Assembly (NCBI GenBank): GCA_028875185.1 | Contig: JAPPFH010000094.1 | Span: 46,153 to 110,152, forward strand | DNA length: 64,000 nucleotides | Reading direction: 5' to 3' | Source: Chloroflexota bacterium | GTDB lineage: Bacteria > Chloroflexota > Anaerolineae > Aggregatilineales > Phototrophicaceae | Shown here: piece after piece, positions 27,054 to 34,909 of the stretch | Position numbering within the stretch: the stretch's first letter is position 1 | How the letters are laid out: each line of letters starts with the position of its first letter | The notes under the pieces: model-generated | Databases searched by the model: none | Seen by the model: the letters and a program-made list of their open reading frames with translations, nothing else | What the model was told of the DNA's origin: nothing | Made by a program: the position numbers and the translations under genes

Positions 27054-27492
27054 GGCTTGTCCGATACTCGACGTTGGGCGCGCATTGCCGCCCCCATCGC
27101 CGAAGGTCTATGCCTACGTGACTCCTCCCCCTTGCCCCCACTGAGGACAGGACAGGTTTGGTCTAATCGAAAACTTATGGCTTAAGTTAGACTTCGAAAG
27201 CGTCTATCCTGGCGAAAATTGTAGGGGCGACTGAACCGCAGTGTCTACGCGCGGCGATGGGTCGCCCGAAATAGCCCTAGAAATTGTAGAATTCGGGACG
27301 ATATTTTCTCGCTCAAAAACTGTCCTGTCGTCAGCTCTTTATGGGGTCGCGTAGGTCGCGTAGGTCGCGTAGACACTGACCGCCGACACTGACTGCCAAC
27401 ACTGACCCGTCGGGGAGGGGTTTGGGGTGGGGGGGGTATGCGGGCAATTTGCTTAATGAATATCCTGATTTGCTAAAGTACCGGACAAGCCC
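27052..27492. repeat. Family B element carrying a nested family A element
   Basis: The ends AGGGCTTGTCCGATACT (27052) and AGTACCGGACAAGCCC (to 27492) form the same terminal inverted repeat as 1846-2140. Inside are GCCCCCATCGCCGAAGG, a full inverted family A copy (27141-27334), a GCGTAGGTC mini-repeat run (about 27346-27369) and GGGGAGGGGTTTGGGG. It fills the whole 484-base gap and overlaps the GH116 stop codon by two bases. Confidence 0.72.
27141..27334. repeat. Family A MITE-like element, copy 2 (inverted, nested)
   Basis: CTGAGGACAGGACAG at the left and CTGTCCTGTCGTCAG at the right. The interior is the reverse complement of copy 1, including GGTCTAATCGAAAA, AAGTTAGACTTCGAAAGC and a GGGGCGACTGAACCGC palindrome. 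It sits inside a family B element. Confidence 0.8.
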
Positions 27493-27537
27493 GAAAGATT
27501 CACGCGGCTTTTATTGATGGAAGGTGAGGTGACAGAG

Positions 27538-28248
27538 ATGCCGCTGAAATACTATACGCACGGCCGGCGCGACCAAATGAAAGTGGCGCTGACCTTTGAT
27601 GATGGACCCAATCCGCCGCGCACGGACCAGGTCATGGAGATTCTCGAAAGCCGCGGCGCGCGCGGCACCTTCTTCGTCCTGGGCAAGTGGGTGGAGCGCT
27701 TTCCCGAGGCTTTCCAGCGCATCGTCGACAAGGGACATAGCGTCGGCAATCACAGCCATTCGCACGAGGCGCACCTCGGCGATTTCGACCGCGCCGAAGC
27801 CGTCATCGGCAACCGGCTCGGCCGCCCGACGCGTTTCCTGCGCGCGCACTACTTCAACTTTTTCACCTGCCTTTATTCGCCGGTGGCGATGTCGCCCGAG
27901 ATGCAAATTGTCGATGCCGATGTCAACCCGGCTGACTACGCCAAGAGTGATCCCGCTGCAATCGTCAAGGCGTCGCTCAATGATCCCGCCTTGGCCGGCG
28001 GCTCCATCATCGACTTGCACGACGGCCGCGAAATGGACGATGACGCCCGGCGCCTGGCCAGCCCGCTGCCGATGATCGAAGCGCTGCCCGCCATCGTCGA
28101 TGGCTTGCAGGCACGCGGCTTTGAACTGGTCGGTCTCGATGAGATGGAGTTGGTCGATCCGATCCTGTGGCAGCCTGATGGGCGCGGGACATTCGGCTCG
28201 CCCGAGGTGCGCGCGGCTGTCGAGGGCTTGGGCGGGAAGCCTACCTAG
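27538..28248 (+). CDS. Polysaccharide deacetylase family protein (CE4/NodB fold)
   Basis: 236 aa from ATG 27538, preceded by GGTGAGGTG; TTG 27514 and ATG 27517 are possible but less well placed. Motif 1 is VALTFDDGP (catalytic-base Asp and metal Asp), and motif 2 is GNHSHSHEAHLGDF with the two metal His. RAHYFNF replaces the usual motif-3 R-x-P-Y. The later motifs ADVNPADY and GSIIDLHDG are recognisable. The protein has no signal peptide and would be cytoplasmic, unlike cell-wall deacetylases, so it may deacetylate imported oligosaccharides. It stands alone between a repeat element and the next importer operon. Confidence 0.8.
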   Translation: MPLKYYTHGRRDQMKVALTFDDGPNPPRTDQVMEILESRGARGTFFVLGKWVERFPEAFQRIVDKGHSVGNHSHSHEAHLGDFDRAEAVIGNRLGRPTRFLRAHYFNFFTCLYSPVAMSPEMQIVDADVNPADYAKSDPAAIVKASLNDPALAGGSIIDLHDGREMDDDARRLASPLPMIEALPAIVDGLQARGFELVGLDEMELVDPILWQPDGRGTFGSPEVRAAVEGLGGKPT

Positions 28249-28360
28249 CGCCGGCTAAAGTCAGGTCGAATGCCTCAGGGCTCCTGAAAGGCAGTGTCTT
28301 ATCTCTCCTGAGTAGTGGCTAATTCCGCTGACTTGAGCTATTCGAGAGGTTCAACAATGC

Positions 28361-28427
28361 AGGGGCGGCATATCATGCCCCCCGCGTTTCACAAAGAAAT
28401 TCGGGCGACCTACTAGCTCGCCCCTAC
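28361..28427. repeat. Short palindromic repeats (two units)
   Basis: AGGGGCGGCATATCATGCCC, then further on GGGCGACCTACTAGC and TCGCCCCTAC. These are members of the dispersed palindrome class, in the 384-base gap before the ribose-type importer. Confidence 0.6.
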
Positions 28428-28507
28428 ACCAACTTCTCAGTGTGCAGCCACGATTTTCGACACTCCCGGCTCTTGCGAGAATTTGACAAGCCGGTTCAGA
28501 GACGATA

Positions 28508-28535
28508 CAGTTCGTTCAATTGAACGCACGAACTG
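28508..28535. promoter_or_regulatory. Palindromic operator candidate upstream of ribose-type importer
   Basis: The perfect 12-bp palindrome GTTCAATTGAAC (28514-28525) is nested in wider arms CAGTTCG (28508-28514) and CGAACTG (28529-28535). It lies about 100 bases upstream of the ATPase start. The arrangement suits a dimeric repressor, but no regulator gene is near. Confidence 0.42.
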
Positions 28536-28632
28536 AAATTGTTACTCGTGATTGATTGTAAGCCTATTGCTATAGATCGCCTGTTTCGCCGCGTTTCAAA
28601 GCCCTCCGCCTTGGTGGGCGGTTGACGCTCTG

Positions 28633-29415
28633 ATGGAATCGGCACAGGTCAAAGCGGCGCGCGAAGACGGAGTGGGCTCGGCGCCGGAACCGCTGCTCAT
28701 TGCGCGCAATATCAGCAAGGCATTTGGCCACGTCCAGGCGCTGAGCAATGCCTATATTGATGTGCGCGCGGGCGAAATCGTGGCGCTGGTCGGCGATAAC
28801 GGCGCGGGCAAATCGACGCTAATCAAGGTCCTCTCGGGCGCCCATCGGCATGATGCCGGCGAGATCCTGGTCCGTGGTCAACCGGCGGCCATCAACAGCC
28901 CGAACGATTCATTTAACCTCGGCATCGCTACTGTCTATCAGGATCTCGCGCTGCTGCCGTCGCGCGACGTTGTCGCTAATTTGTACGTGGGACGGGAGTT
29001 GACCAATAGAGGCTTGCTTGACCGGCGCAAGATGACCGAAGAAGCCAATCGCGTCGTGCGTCAACTGCGCACCAATCTGCCATCGGTGCATACGCCGGTG
29101 CGCTTCCTCTCCGGCGGCCAGCGCCAAGCGGTGGCCATCGCCCGCGTCGTGCATTTCGGCGCGGAAATCTTGCTGCTGGATGAGCCGACGGCGGCGCTCG
29201 GCGTCAAGGAATCGCACGAAATGCTGACGCTGATCGAAAACCTGAAGGATCAGAATAAAGCCATCATCGTCGTCAGCCACAATCTGGCGCATGTCTTTCG
29301 CATCTGCGATCGCATCACCGTCCTGCGCCATGGCGAGACCGTCGGTACGCTGATCAAAGAAGACACCGACTCCACCGAAGTCGTCCAAATGATCACCGGC
29401 GCTGATCTCTTGTGA
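28633..29415 (+). CDS. Sugar ABC transporter ATP-binding protein, RbsA-type, single domain
   Basis: 260 aa. Walker A GDNGAGKST (about 56-64), signature LSGGQRQAVAIAR, Walker B ILLLDEPTAALGV, H-loop VVSHN. Sequence resembles the N-terminal half of RbsA/MglA, but the usual second ATPase cassette is absent, so it must work as a homodimer (as FrcA-type proteins do). The ribosome site is weak. It is followed by an RbsC-type permease and a duplicated binding protein, so it belongs to a ribose-class importer operon. Confidence 0.9.
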   Translation: MESAQVKAAREDGVGSAPEPLLIARNISKAFGHVQALSNAYIDVRAGEIVALVGDNGAGKSTLIKVLSGAHRHDAGEILVRGQPAAINSPNDSFNLGIATVYQDLALLPSRDVVANLYVGRELTNRGLLDRRKMTEEANRVVRQLRTNLPSVHTPVRFLSGGQRQAVAIARVVHFGAEILLLDEPTAALGVKESHEMLTLIENLKDQNKAIIVVSHNLAHVFRICDRITVLRHGETVGTLIKEDTDSTEVVQMITGADLL

Positions 29416-29462
29416 CCTCAAGGAACCAACATGCCTGGCGAATAGGGTAACGGAGCGTATCG

Positions 29463-30536
29463 GTGACAGCCATCATTGACAAAGTCAAGCCATCTGACGA
29501 TAGGCCCGAAGGAGCGTCGCGGCTGCGGCGCTTGCTCGGGCAGCGCGAAGCGCAGTTGCTGCTGGTGCTGGTTGTGTTCACCTTACTCGTGCGGGCGGGC
29601 GGCGCGAAAGGCTTCCTGGGACCGACTCATTTTCCCATCTTCCTTTCACAAGTCGCGCCGGACATGCTGGTCGTGATCCCGATGGCGATGCTGCTGATCG
29701 GCGGTATGTTTGACCTGTCGGTGACCGGCGTCGCCAACCTCAGCGTGGTCTTGGTTGGTTGGACCTTTTCGCGCTTGTTAGGCACGATGGACGATACACT
29801 GTTGATCATATTGGTGGTCGCGATCGGCTTGACGGCCGGCTTGATCGTCGGCGCGATCAACGGCTTGGCGGTCACGCGATTGCGCATGAATCCGCTGATG
29901 ACCACCCTGGCGACCTGGTGGATGGCGCAGGGCGCCGCAACCGGCGTCGCTGGAGGTGAATCGCGCCACAATTTCGTCGGCTCCTTTCGCGATATCGCCC
30001 GCTTTCAGCCCCTGCGCGACTTAGGCGAGACCTTTCCCTTCTTGCAGGAAATGCGAATCAGCACCTTGCCGATGCCCGTATTTTATGCGGCGATTGTGAT
30101 TTTCCTCGGCTGGCTCATCCTGACGCGCACGCGTTTCGGCTGGCATATCTTCGCCACCGGCAGCGATCGTCAAGGCGCGGCGCTGAACGGCGTCAACGTC
30201 AACCGCGTCACCCTCATCGGCTTTGTCGCCACCGGCTTGGCAGCCGCCATGTGCGGCATCGTCTGGGCGAGCCGGCTGACATCGGCGCCGCCCAATACGC
30301 TCGGCGGTTTGGAGTTGCGCGTCATCGCCGCCGCCGTGATCGGAGGCGCGGCGCTGACTGGTGGCGAGGGCAGTGTGCTGGGCGCTGTGCTGGGATTATT
30401 CTTCATGCACATGATCCGCAGCGCGACCATTCAATTGGGCTTGCCCGTCTATTGGGAGTTTTTCGTCTTGGGGGCGGTTCTGTTCACCGCGGTCGCCTTC
30501 GACGCCTGGACCAAGCGACGAGCCGACACCCAATGA
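29463..30536 (+). CDS. Ribose-type ABC transporter permease (RbsC family)
   Basis: 357 aa, GTG start with GGAG upstream. Eight to ten membrane segments; the first, LLLVLVVFTLLVRAGG, begins at about residue 32. Family features: VVIPMAMLLIGGMFDLSV in place of the usual G-G-I-D-L-S motif, MTTLATWWMAQGAATGVAGG, and LGGLELRVIAAAVIGGAALT, then GGEGSVLGAVLG. It forms the membrane channel with the single-domain ATPase upstream. The duplicated binding protein is the likely ligand-delivery partner. Confidence 0.9.
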   Translation: MTAIIDKVKPSDDRPEGASRLRRLLGQREAQLLLVLVVFTLLVRAGGAKGFLGPTHFPIFLSQVAPDMLVVIPMAMLLIGGMFDLSVTGVANLSVVLVGWTFSRLLGTMDDTLLIILVVAIGLTAGLIVGAINGLAVTRLRMNPLMTTLATWWMAQGAATGVAGGESRHNFVGSFRDIARFQPLRDLGETFPFLQEMRISTLPMPVFYAAIVIFLGWLILTRTRFGWHIFATGSDRQGAALNGVNVNRVTLIGFVATGLAAAMCGIVWASRLTSAPPNTLGGLELRVIAAAVIGGAALTGGEGSVLGAVLGLFFMHMIRSATIQLGLPVYWEFFVLGAVLFTAVAFDAWTKRRADTQ

Positions 30537-30763
30537 CTTGGATCGTCAATTCTCCTCATCCAGCCAGCCTGGCAATTGCCAGGGATTACCGCGCTCGCCC
30601 GTAATCAGCGGCTTGCGCGCAAGAAGGGGGCAGATGTGTGATCCGCATTCGTCTGCATCGCCATCGTGGTGATTGACGCGGCCAGTCTGGATTTCAGCCG
30701 CGCATTCTATCCCACCCGCCGCAACTCGGTTCAAAAGCACAATTGAATTTCCTGGAGAGCATA

Positions 30764-32632
30764 ATGAAACGGTTTATGGTTCTACTGCTGGTACTCTCGC
30801 TGCTGATTGGCGCCGTCATCACTGTCGGCGCGCAAGACGAAGACGTCTACTACATGATCGGCGGCAACTTGGGGCATCCCTGGTGGAAGCAGCACTTTGA
30901 AGGCATTGAGGTGGCGGCCGAGTGGCTGGGCATCAATGTCGAGATCGTTGGTCCGCCGCCCACCGATGGCATCGCGCTGGAGCAGATTAAGCTGCTCGAG
31001 GAGATCGTCGCCAAGCCCAATACCGCCGGCATCATGATGATCGGTTTTGATGTCACGCTAATCCCCGAGGTTTCGAAGCAGGCGATGGCGGCCGGCATCC
31101 CCTTCATCCAGTTCAACGGCGATCTGATAGACAAGAGCGCGCGCCATGCCTTCGTCGGCACCGGCGATTTCGCGTTCGGCGAATCGGCGGCGCAGCTGGT
31201 GCTGGATCGCTATCCCGATGGCGCCAAGATTGGCGTGGTCGCTTTCATCAGCGCCCAGCAGCATCGCGACCGCTTGAACGGTTTCCAGACGACGCTCGAA
31301 GCATCGGGCCGCGCCTACGAATTCCTCGAGCCAGTCGATGACCGCGCTTCAATGGACGGCGCTTACAACGGCGCGCTGAACCTGATCGAAGCCAATCCCG
31401 ATATGGACATCATCTATTCCGGTGATGCCTTCGCCGAGGGCGTCGCCAACGCCGTGAACGATATGGGGCTGATCGACAGCATCGACGTGGTCGGCGGCGA
31501 TCGCGCCGATTCGCTGCTGCAAGACATTAAAGACGGCAATGTCATGGGCACGATCGCCCAGGATACCTTCGCCGAGGGCTTCTTTGGCGTGCTCTATATG
31601 TATGTCGCGCGTCAGGGTCTCGTCTCGCAGGAAGGCGGGCGCCTCGCCCTGCCGGACACATCAATCACCCAATCCTTCACCATCACGGCCGACACTGTCG
31701 ATTTCTTCCTCGGCGTCGAGCCGGACAAACCGACTCTGCCCGCCGGCACAGATGGCACTTACTACATGGTCGGCGGCAACCTGGGGCATCCCTGGTGGAA
31801 GCAGCATTTCGACGGCATTCAAGCAGCCGCCGATTGGCTGGGCATCAATGTCGAAATCGTTGGTCCCCCGCCCACCGATGGCATTGCTCTGGAGCAGATC
31901 AAACTGCTGGAGGAAGTAATCGCCAAGGAAGATACCAAGGGCATCATGATGATCGGCTTCGATGTCACCTTGATCCCTGAGGTATCGAAACAGGCGATGG
32001 CGGCTGGCATCCCCTTCATCCAGTTCAACGGCGATCTGATCGACCGCAGCGCCCGCCACGCATTCGTCGGCACCGGCGACTTTGCTTTCGGCGAATCAGC
32101 CGCGCAGTTGGTGCTGGATCGCTATCCCGATGGCGCCAAGATCGGCGTGGTCGCCTTCATCAGCGCGCAGCAGCATCGCGACCGCTTGCACGGTTTCCAG
32201 ACGACGCTTGAAGCATCGGGCCGCGCCTACGAATTCCTCGAGCCGGTCGATGACCGCGCTTCGATGGACGGCGCGTACAACGGCGCGCTCAACCTGATTG
32301 AAGCCAACCCCGATATGGACATCATCTATTCGGGTGACGCATTCGCCGAGGGCGTCGCCAACGCCGTCAAGGACATGGGGCTGGTCGACAGCATTGATGT
32401 GGTCGGTGGCGACCGCGCCGATTCGCTGCTGCAAGCGATCAAAGACGGCGATGTTATGGGCACGATCGCGCAGGATACCTTTGCCGAGGGCTTCTTCGGC
32501 GTGGTCTACATGTATGTGGCCGCCGAAGGCATCGTGGCGCGTGAAGGCGGGCGCATCGCCCTGCCCAACACCGTGATTACGAAATCCTTCACTGTCACCG
32601 CCGAAACCGTCGACTTCTTCTTGGAGGGTTAG
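30764..32632 (+). CDS. Ribose-type sugar-binding protein with two tandem duplicated domains
   Basis: 622 aa. Start ATG 30764 has CTGGAGAG upstream. Signal peptide ends VGAQDED. Two complete periplasmic-binding-protein (Peripla_BP_4) domains follow, each starting YYM(I/V)GGNLGHPWWKQHF and repeating with an exact period of 912 bases (304 residues). The copies share long identical tracts (GPPPTDGIALEQIKLLEE, GFDVTLIPEVSKQAMAAG, VDDRASMDGAYNGALNL) and differ mostly at third codon positions. A short linker LGVEPDKPTLPAGTDG joins them. Ordinary relatives have one domain of about 300-330 residues. It would bind two ligands per polypeptide for the permease at 29463. Confidence 0.93.
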   Translation: MKRFMVLLLVLSLLIGAVITVGAQDEDVYYMIGGNLGHPWWKQHFEGIEVAAEWLGINVEIVGPPPTDGIALEQIKLLEEIVAKPNTAGIMMIGFDVTLIPEVSKQAMAAGIPFIQFNGDLIDKSARHAFVGTGDFAFGESAAQLVLDRYPDGAKIGVVAFISAQQHRDRLNGFQTTLEASGRAYEFLEPVDDRASMDGAYNGALNLIEANPDMDIIYSGDAFAEGVANAVNDMGLIDSIDVVGGDRADSLLQDIKDGNVMGTIAQDTFAEGFFGVLYMYVARQGLVSQEGGRLALPDTSITQSFTITADTVDFFLGVEPDKPTLPAGTDGTYYMVGGNLGHPWWKQHFDGIQAAADWLGINVEIVGPPPTDGIALEQIKLLEEVIAKEDTKGIMMIGFDVTLIPEVSKQAMAAGIPFIQFNGDLIDRSARHAFVGTGDFAFGESAAQLVLDRYPDGAKIGVVAFISAQQHRDRLHGFQTTLEASGRAYEFLEPVDDRASMDGAYNGALNLIEANPDMDIIYSGDAFAEGVANAVKDMGLVDSIDVVGGDRADSLLQAIKDGDVMGTIAQDTFAEGFFGVVYMYVAAEGIVAREGGRIALPNTVITKSFTVTAETVDFFLEG

Positions 32633-32642
32633 CGCCGACAAC

Positions 32643-32863
32643 GGGTCAGCCAATGGCTGACCCCTACAGGTATCTTTAGATTGGAAAATGTAGGGGCGAC
32701 TGAACCGCAGTGTCTACGCGCGGCAGTGGGTCGCCCGCAGCCGCGCAAAATGTAGGGGCGACTGAACCGCAGTGTCTACGCGCGGCGGTGGGTCGCCCTC
32801 ATTGCGAAAACAAAGTACGCCCGCCACAGCGCAGAATTTTAGGGGCGGCCCGGTGGGTCGCCC
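32643..32863. repeat. Array of four short palindromic repeats
   Basis: Units at 32643-32668, 32690-32736, 32752-32798 and 32841-32863. The second and third are nearly identical (TAGGGGCGACTGAACCGC, GTGTCTACGCGCGGC, GTGGGTCGCCC). The last ends five bases before the Shine-Dalgarno of the SDR gene. Confidence 0.72.
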
Positions 32864-32883
32864 AATAGAAGGTGATATCGCCC

Positions 32884-33687
32884 ATGAAACTCAAAGACAA
32901 AATCGCGCTCGTCACCGGTGGCGGACGCGGCATCGGGCGGCATATCGCCCTGCGCCTGGCTGACAAAGGCGCCGATGTGCTGGTCAATTACGCCAGCAGC
33001 GAAACCGGCGCATTGGACATTGCGGCTCAGATTCGTGAGAAGGGACGGCGCGCGCTTGCCGACAAGGCGAATATTGCGCAGCGCGCCGATGTCGACGCCA
33101 TGGTTGAAACCTTGATGAAGGAGTTTGGCCGCATCGATATCCTGGTCAACAATTCCGCCATAGATCCGGTGATTCCCTTTCTCGACATGACCGATGAACA
33201 GTGGGATCGCGTCATTGATATCAACCTCAAGGGCACGTACATGTGCTCGCAGGCGGCCGCCCGGCTGATGGTCGAACAAGGTGGCGGCGGGAACATCATC
33301 ATCATCGGCTCAATGCACAGCATGGCCACCTTCCCCGGCATGTTGGCTTATGCCAGTTCCAAAGGCGGGCTCAACGCGATGACGCGGGCGATGGCGCTGG
33401 ATTTGTCGCCCCATCGCATCCGCGTCAATTGCGTTATCCCCGGCTCAATCCACGTCGAGAAAGCCTATGAGGTAATCCCCAATTACGACCCGCACATGAT
33501 CGATGACCAGATTGCCCTGGGCCGCATCGGCTACGGACCGGATATCGCCGCCGCCGTCGCCTTCATGGCGTCGGGTGACGCCGACTACATCACCGGCACA
33601 ACGCTGACTGTCGATGGCGGCGTCATGGCGCGCATGGCGCTCTGGTTTGACGATCTGGAGACCGTCGAGAGAAAGTACGACAATTAG
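32884..33687 (+). CDS. Short-chain dehydrogenase/reductase
   Basis: 267 aa from ATG 32884 (GAAGGTGA upstream; a GTG at 32872 overlaps the ribosome site and is rejected). Classical SDR: cofactor motif TGGGRGIG, NNSA, catalytic Ser in GSMHSM and YASSK. CVIPGSIHVEKAY and ITGTTLTVDGGVM complete the fold. Predicted NAD(P)-dependent oxidation of a sugar or sugar-acid hydroxyl. It is followed by an SMP-30 lactonase, the usual partner of an aldose dehydrogenase: SDR makes the lactone, SMP-30 opens it. Confidence 0.9.
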   Translation: MKLKDKIALVTGGGRGIGRHIALRLADKGADVLVNYASSETGALDIAAQIREKGRRALADKANIAQRADVDAMVETLMKEFGRIDILVNNSAIDPVIPFLDMTDEQWDRVIDINLKGTYMCSQAAARLMVEQGGGGNIIIIGSMHSMATFPGMLAYASSKGGLNAMTRAMALDLSPHRIRVNCVIPGSIHVEKAYEVIPNYDPHMIDDQIALGRIGYGPDIAAAVAFMASGDADYITGTTLTVDGGVMARMALWFDDLETVERKYDN

Positions 33688-33730
33688 GCGAGCCAACGAA
33701 ACCAGCGCGGAATGAAGAGAGGCTTGAGCG

Positions 33731-34597
33731 ATGAATGAAATCGAACATGTCCTGTCTCTGGGCAATCTATTGGGCGAGGGTCCGCTGTGGCATCCTGGGG
33801 AAGGCGCGCTCTATTGGGTGGATATCGAGTCCAGCCAGATCTTCCGCTACGATACCCGCACGAGCCAGCATGAAAAAGTACAGATGGAAATCGCCGTGGG
33901 CGCCTTGGCTTTTCGCCAGTCGGGCGGCTTGATTCTGGCGACCGCCAAGGGCTACGCCTATTGGGATATGCAAGACCGACAATTGGAATTCATCAGCGAC
34001 CCGGAAGCGGGCAAGCCAGAGTCGCGCTTCAATGACGGCAAGGTCGATCGCCGCGGGCGCTTTTGGGCTGGCGCCATGACAGTTGAAGGCGCTGCCAGCG
34101 CGCTCTATCGACTGGATGCCGATGCGTCCGTCCATCGGATGGAAAGCGGAATCACCATCGCCAACGGCTTGGGCTGGAGCCCGGACGACAAGATCATGTA
34201 TTTCACCGATACCATGATCCATACGATATATGCCTACGACTTTGACGCGGAGAGCGGCAACATTTCTAACCGTCGGATATTCGTTCATGATCCGGCGCCG
34301 CCCGGGCTGCCAGACGGTTTGTGCGTCGACAGCGAAGGCTGCGTTTGGAGCGCGCGCATTCTCGATTGGCGCATCATCCGCTACGATCCCGATGGCGCGA
34401 TCGAGCGCGAGATTCGCCTGCCAGTCAAGAATCCGACGAGCTGCGCCTTTGGCGGCGAGAACCTCGACGATCTCTATGTGACGACGGCGGCTATCGGCTT
34501 GACCGATGAGGAAGCGCGGCAGCAGCCTTTAGCCGGCGATCTATTCCGCATTCATACGGGCGTCAATGGGCAGGTTGAGCCCTTTTTCGCCGGCTAG
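33731..34597 (+). CDS. SMP-30/gluconolactonase family protein
   Basis: 288 aa six-bladed beta-propeller lactonase. Metal ligands are visible: Glu in LGEGPLWHP near residue 15, Asn in SRFNDGKVDRRGRFWAG near residue 100, Asn in GITIANGLGWSPD and Asp in PDGLCVDSEG. Calcium- or zinc-dependent opening of sugar lactones (gluconolactone, arabino- or fuconolactone) is the family role. It starts 43 bases after the SDR with GAGAGG upstream, so the pair probably carries out aldose to aldonate conversion after uptake by the ribose-type importer. Confidence 0.88.
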   Translation: MNEIEHVLSLGNLLGEGPLWHPGEGALYWVDIESSQIFRYDTRTSQHEKVQMEIAVGALAFRQSGGLILATAKGYAYWDMQDRQLEFISDPEAGKPESRFNDGKVDRRGRFWAGAMTVEGAASALYRLDADASVHRMESGITIANGLGWSPDDKIMYFTDTMIHTIYAYDFDAESGNISNRRIFVHDPAPPGLPDGLCVDSEGCVWSARILDWRIIRYDPDGAIEREIRLPVKNPTSCAFGGENLDDLYVTTAAIGLTDEEARQQPLAGDLFRIHTGVNGQVEPFFAG

Positions 34598-34599
34598 CC

Positions 34600-34767
34600 A
34601 TGCAGCAAATGGAGCGGATAGCTTACAAGCATTTTGGAAACTGTTATCGTCTCGGCAACGATCAGATTGACATGCTTGTCACCGGCGAGTTCGGACCGCG
34701 CATTATCCGCTTTGGATTCGTGGGGGCGGAGAACGAATTTGCCGAGGTCGACTTTTCGTTGGATTGA
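34600..34767 (+). pseudogene. Truncated remnant of a larger sugar-related protein
   Basis: A 55-codon ORF two bases after the SMP-30 stop: starts MQQMERIAYKHFGNC and contains LVTGEFGPRIIRFGFVGAEN. From memory this resembles the beginning of about 300-residue aldose-epimerase-like hypothetical proteins common in Chloroflexota sugar operons (GPRI-RFGF-G-NEF), but it stops at SLD and the rest is absent. The next 140 bases show no continuing frame and include a CACCGAGTACACCGAG-type repeat. Best read as a gene truncated by deletion or insertion. Confidence 0.5.
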
Positions 34768-34909
34768 CGGCGGGCGGACAGCGATCTAGAGCCTGGTTCG
34801 CGCGCAGGCTGGAAATCAGCCTCTAGCACCGAGTACACCGAGGCGGTAGACGGCGCAGGAAAGCGTTTTCTGCGGCAGCGGCGGATCAAGCGATTACTGG
34901 CTGCGGCTC

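Noticed and set aside
32643-32863. Possible CRISPR-like array
   Set aside because: Only four units, two of them nearly identical, unequal spacing, spacers not unique in pattern, no cas genes; units belong to the dispersed palindrome class.
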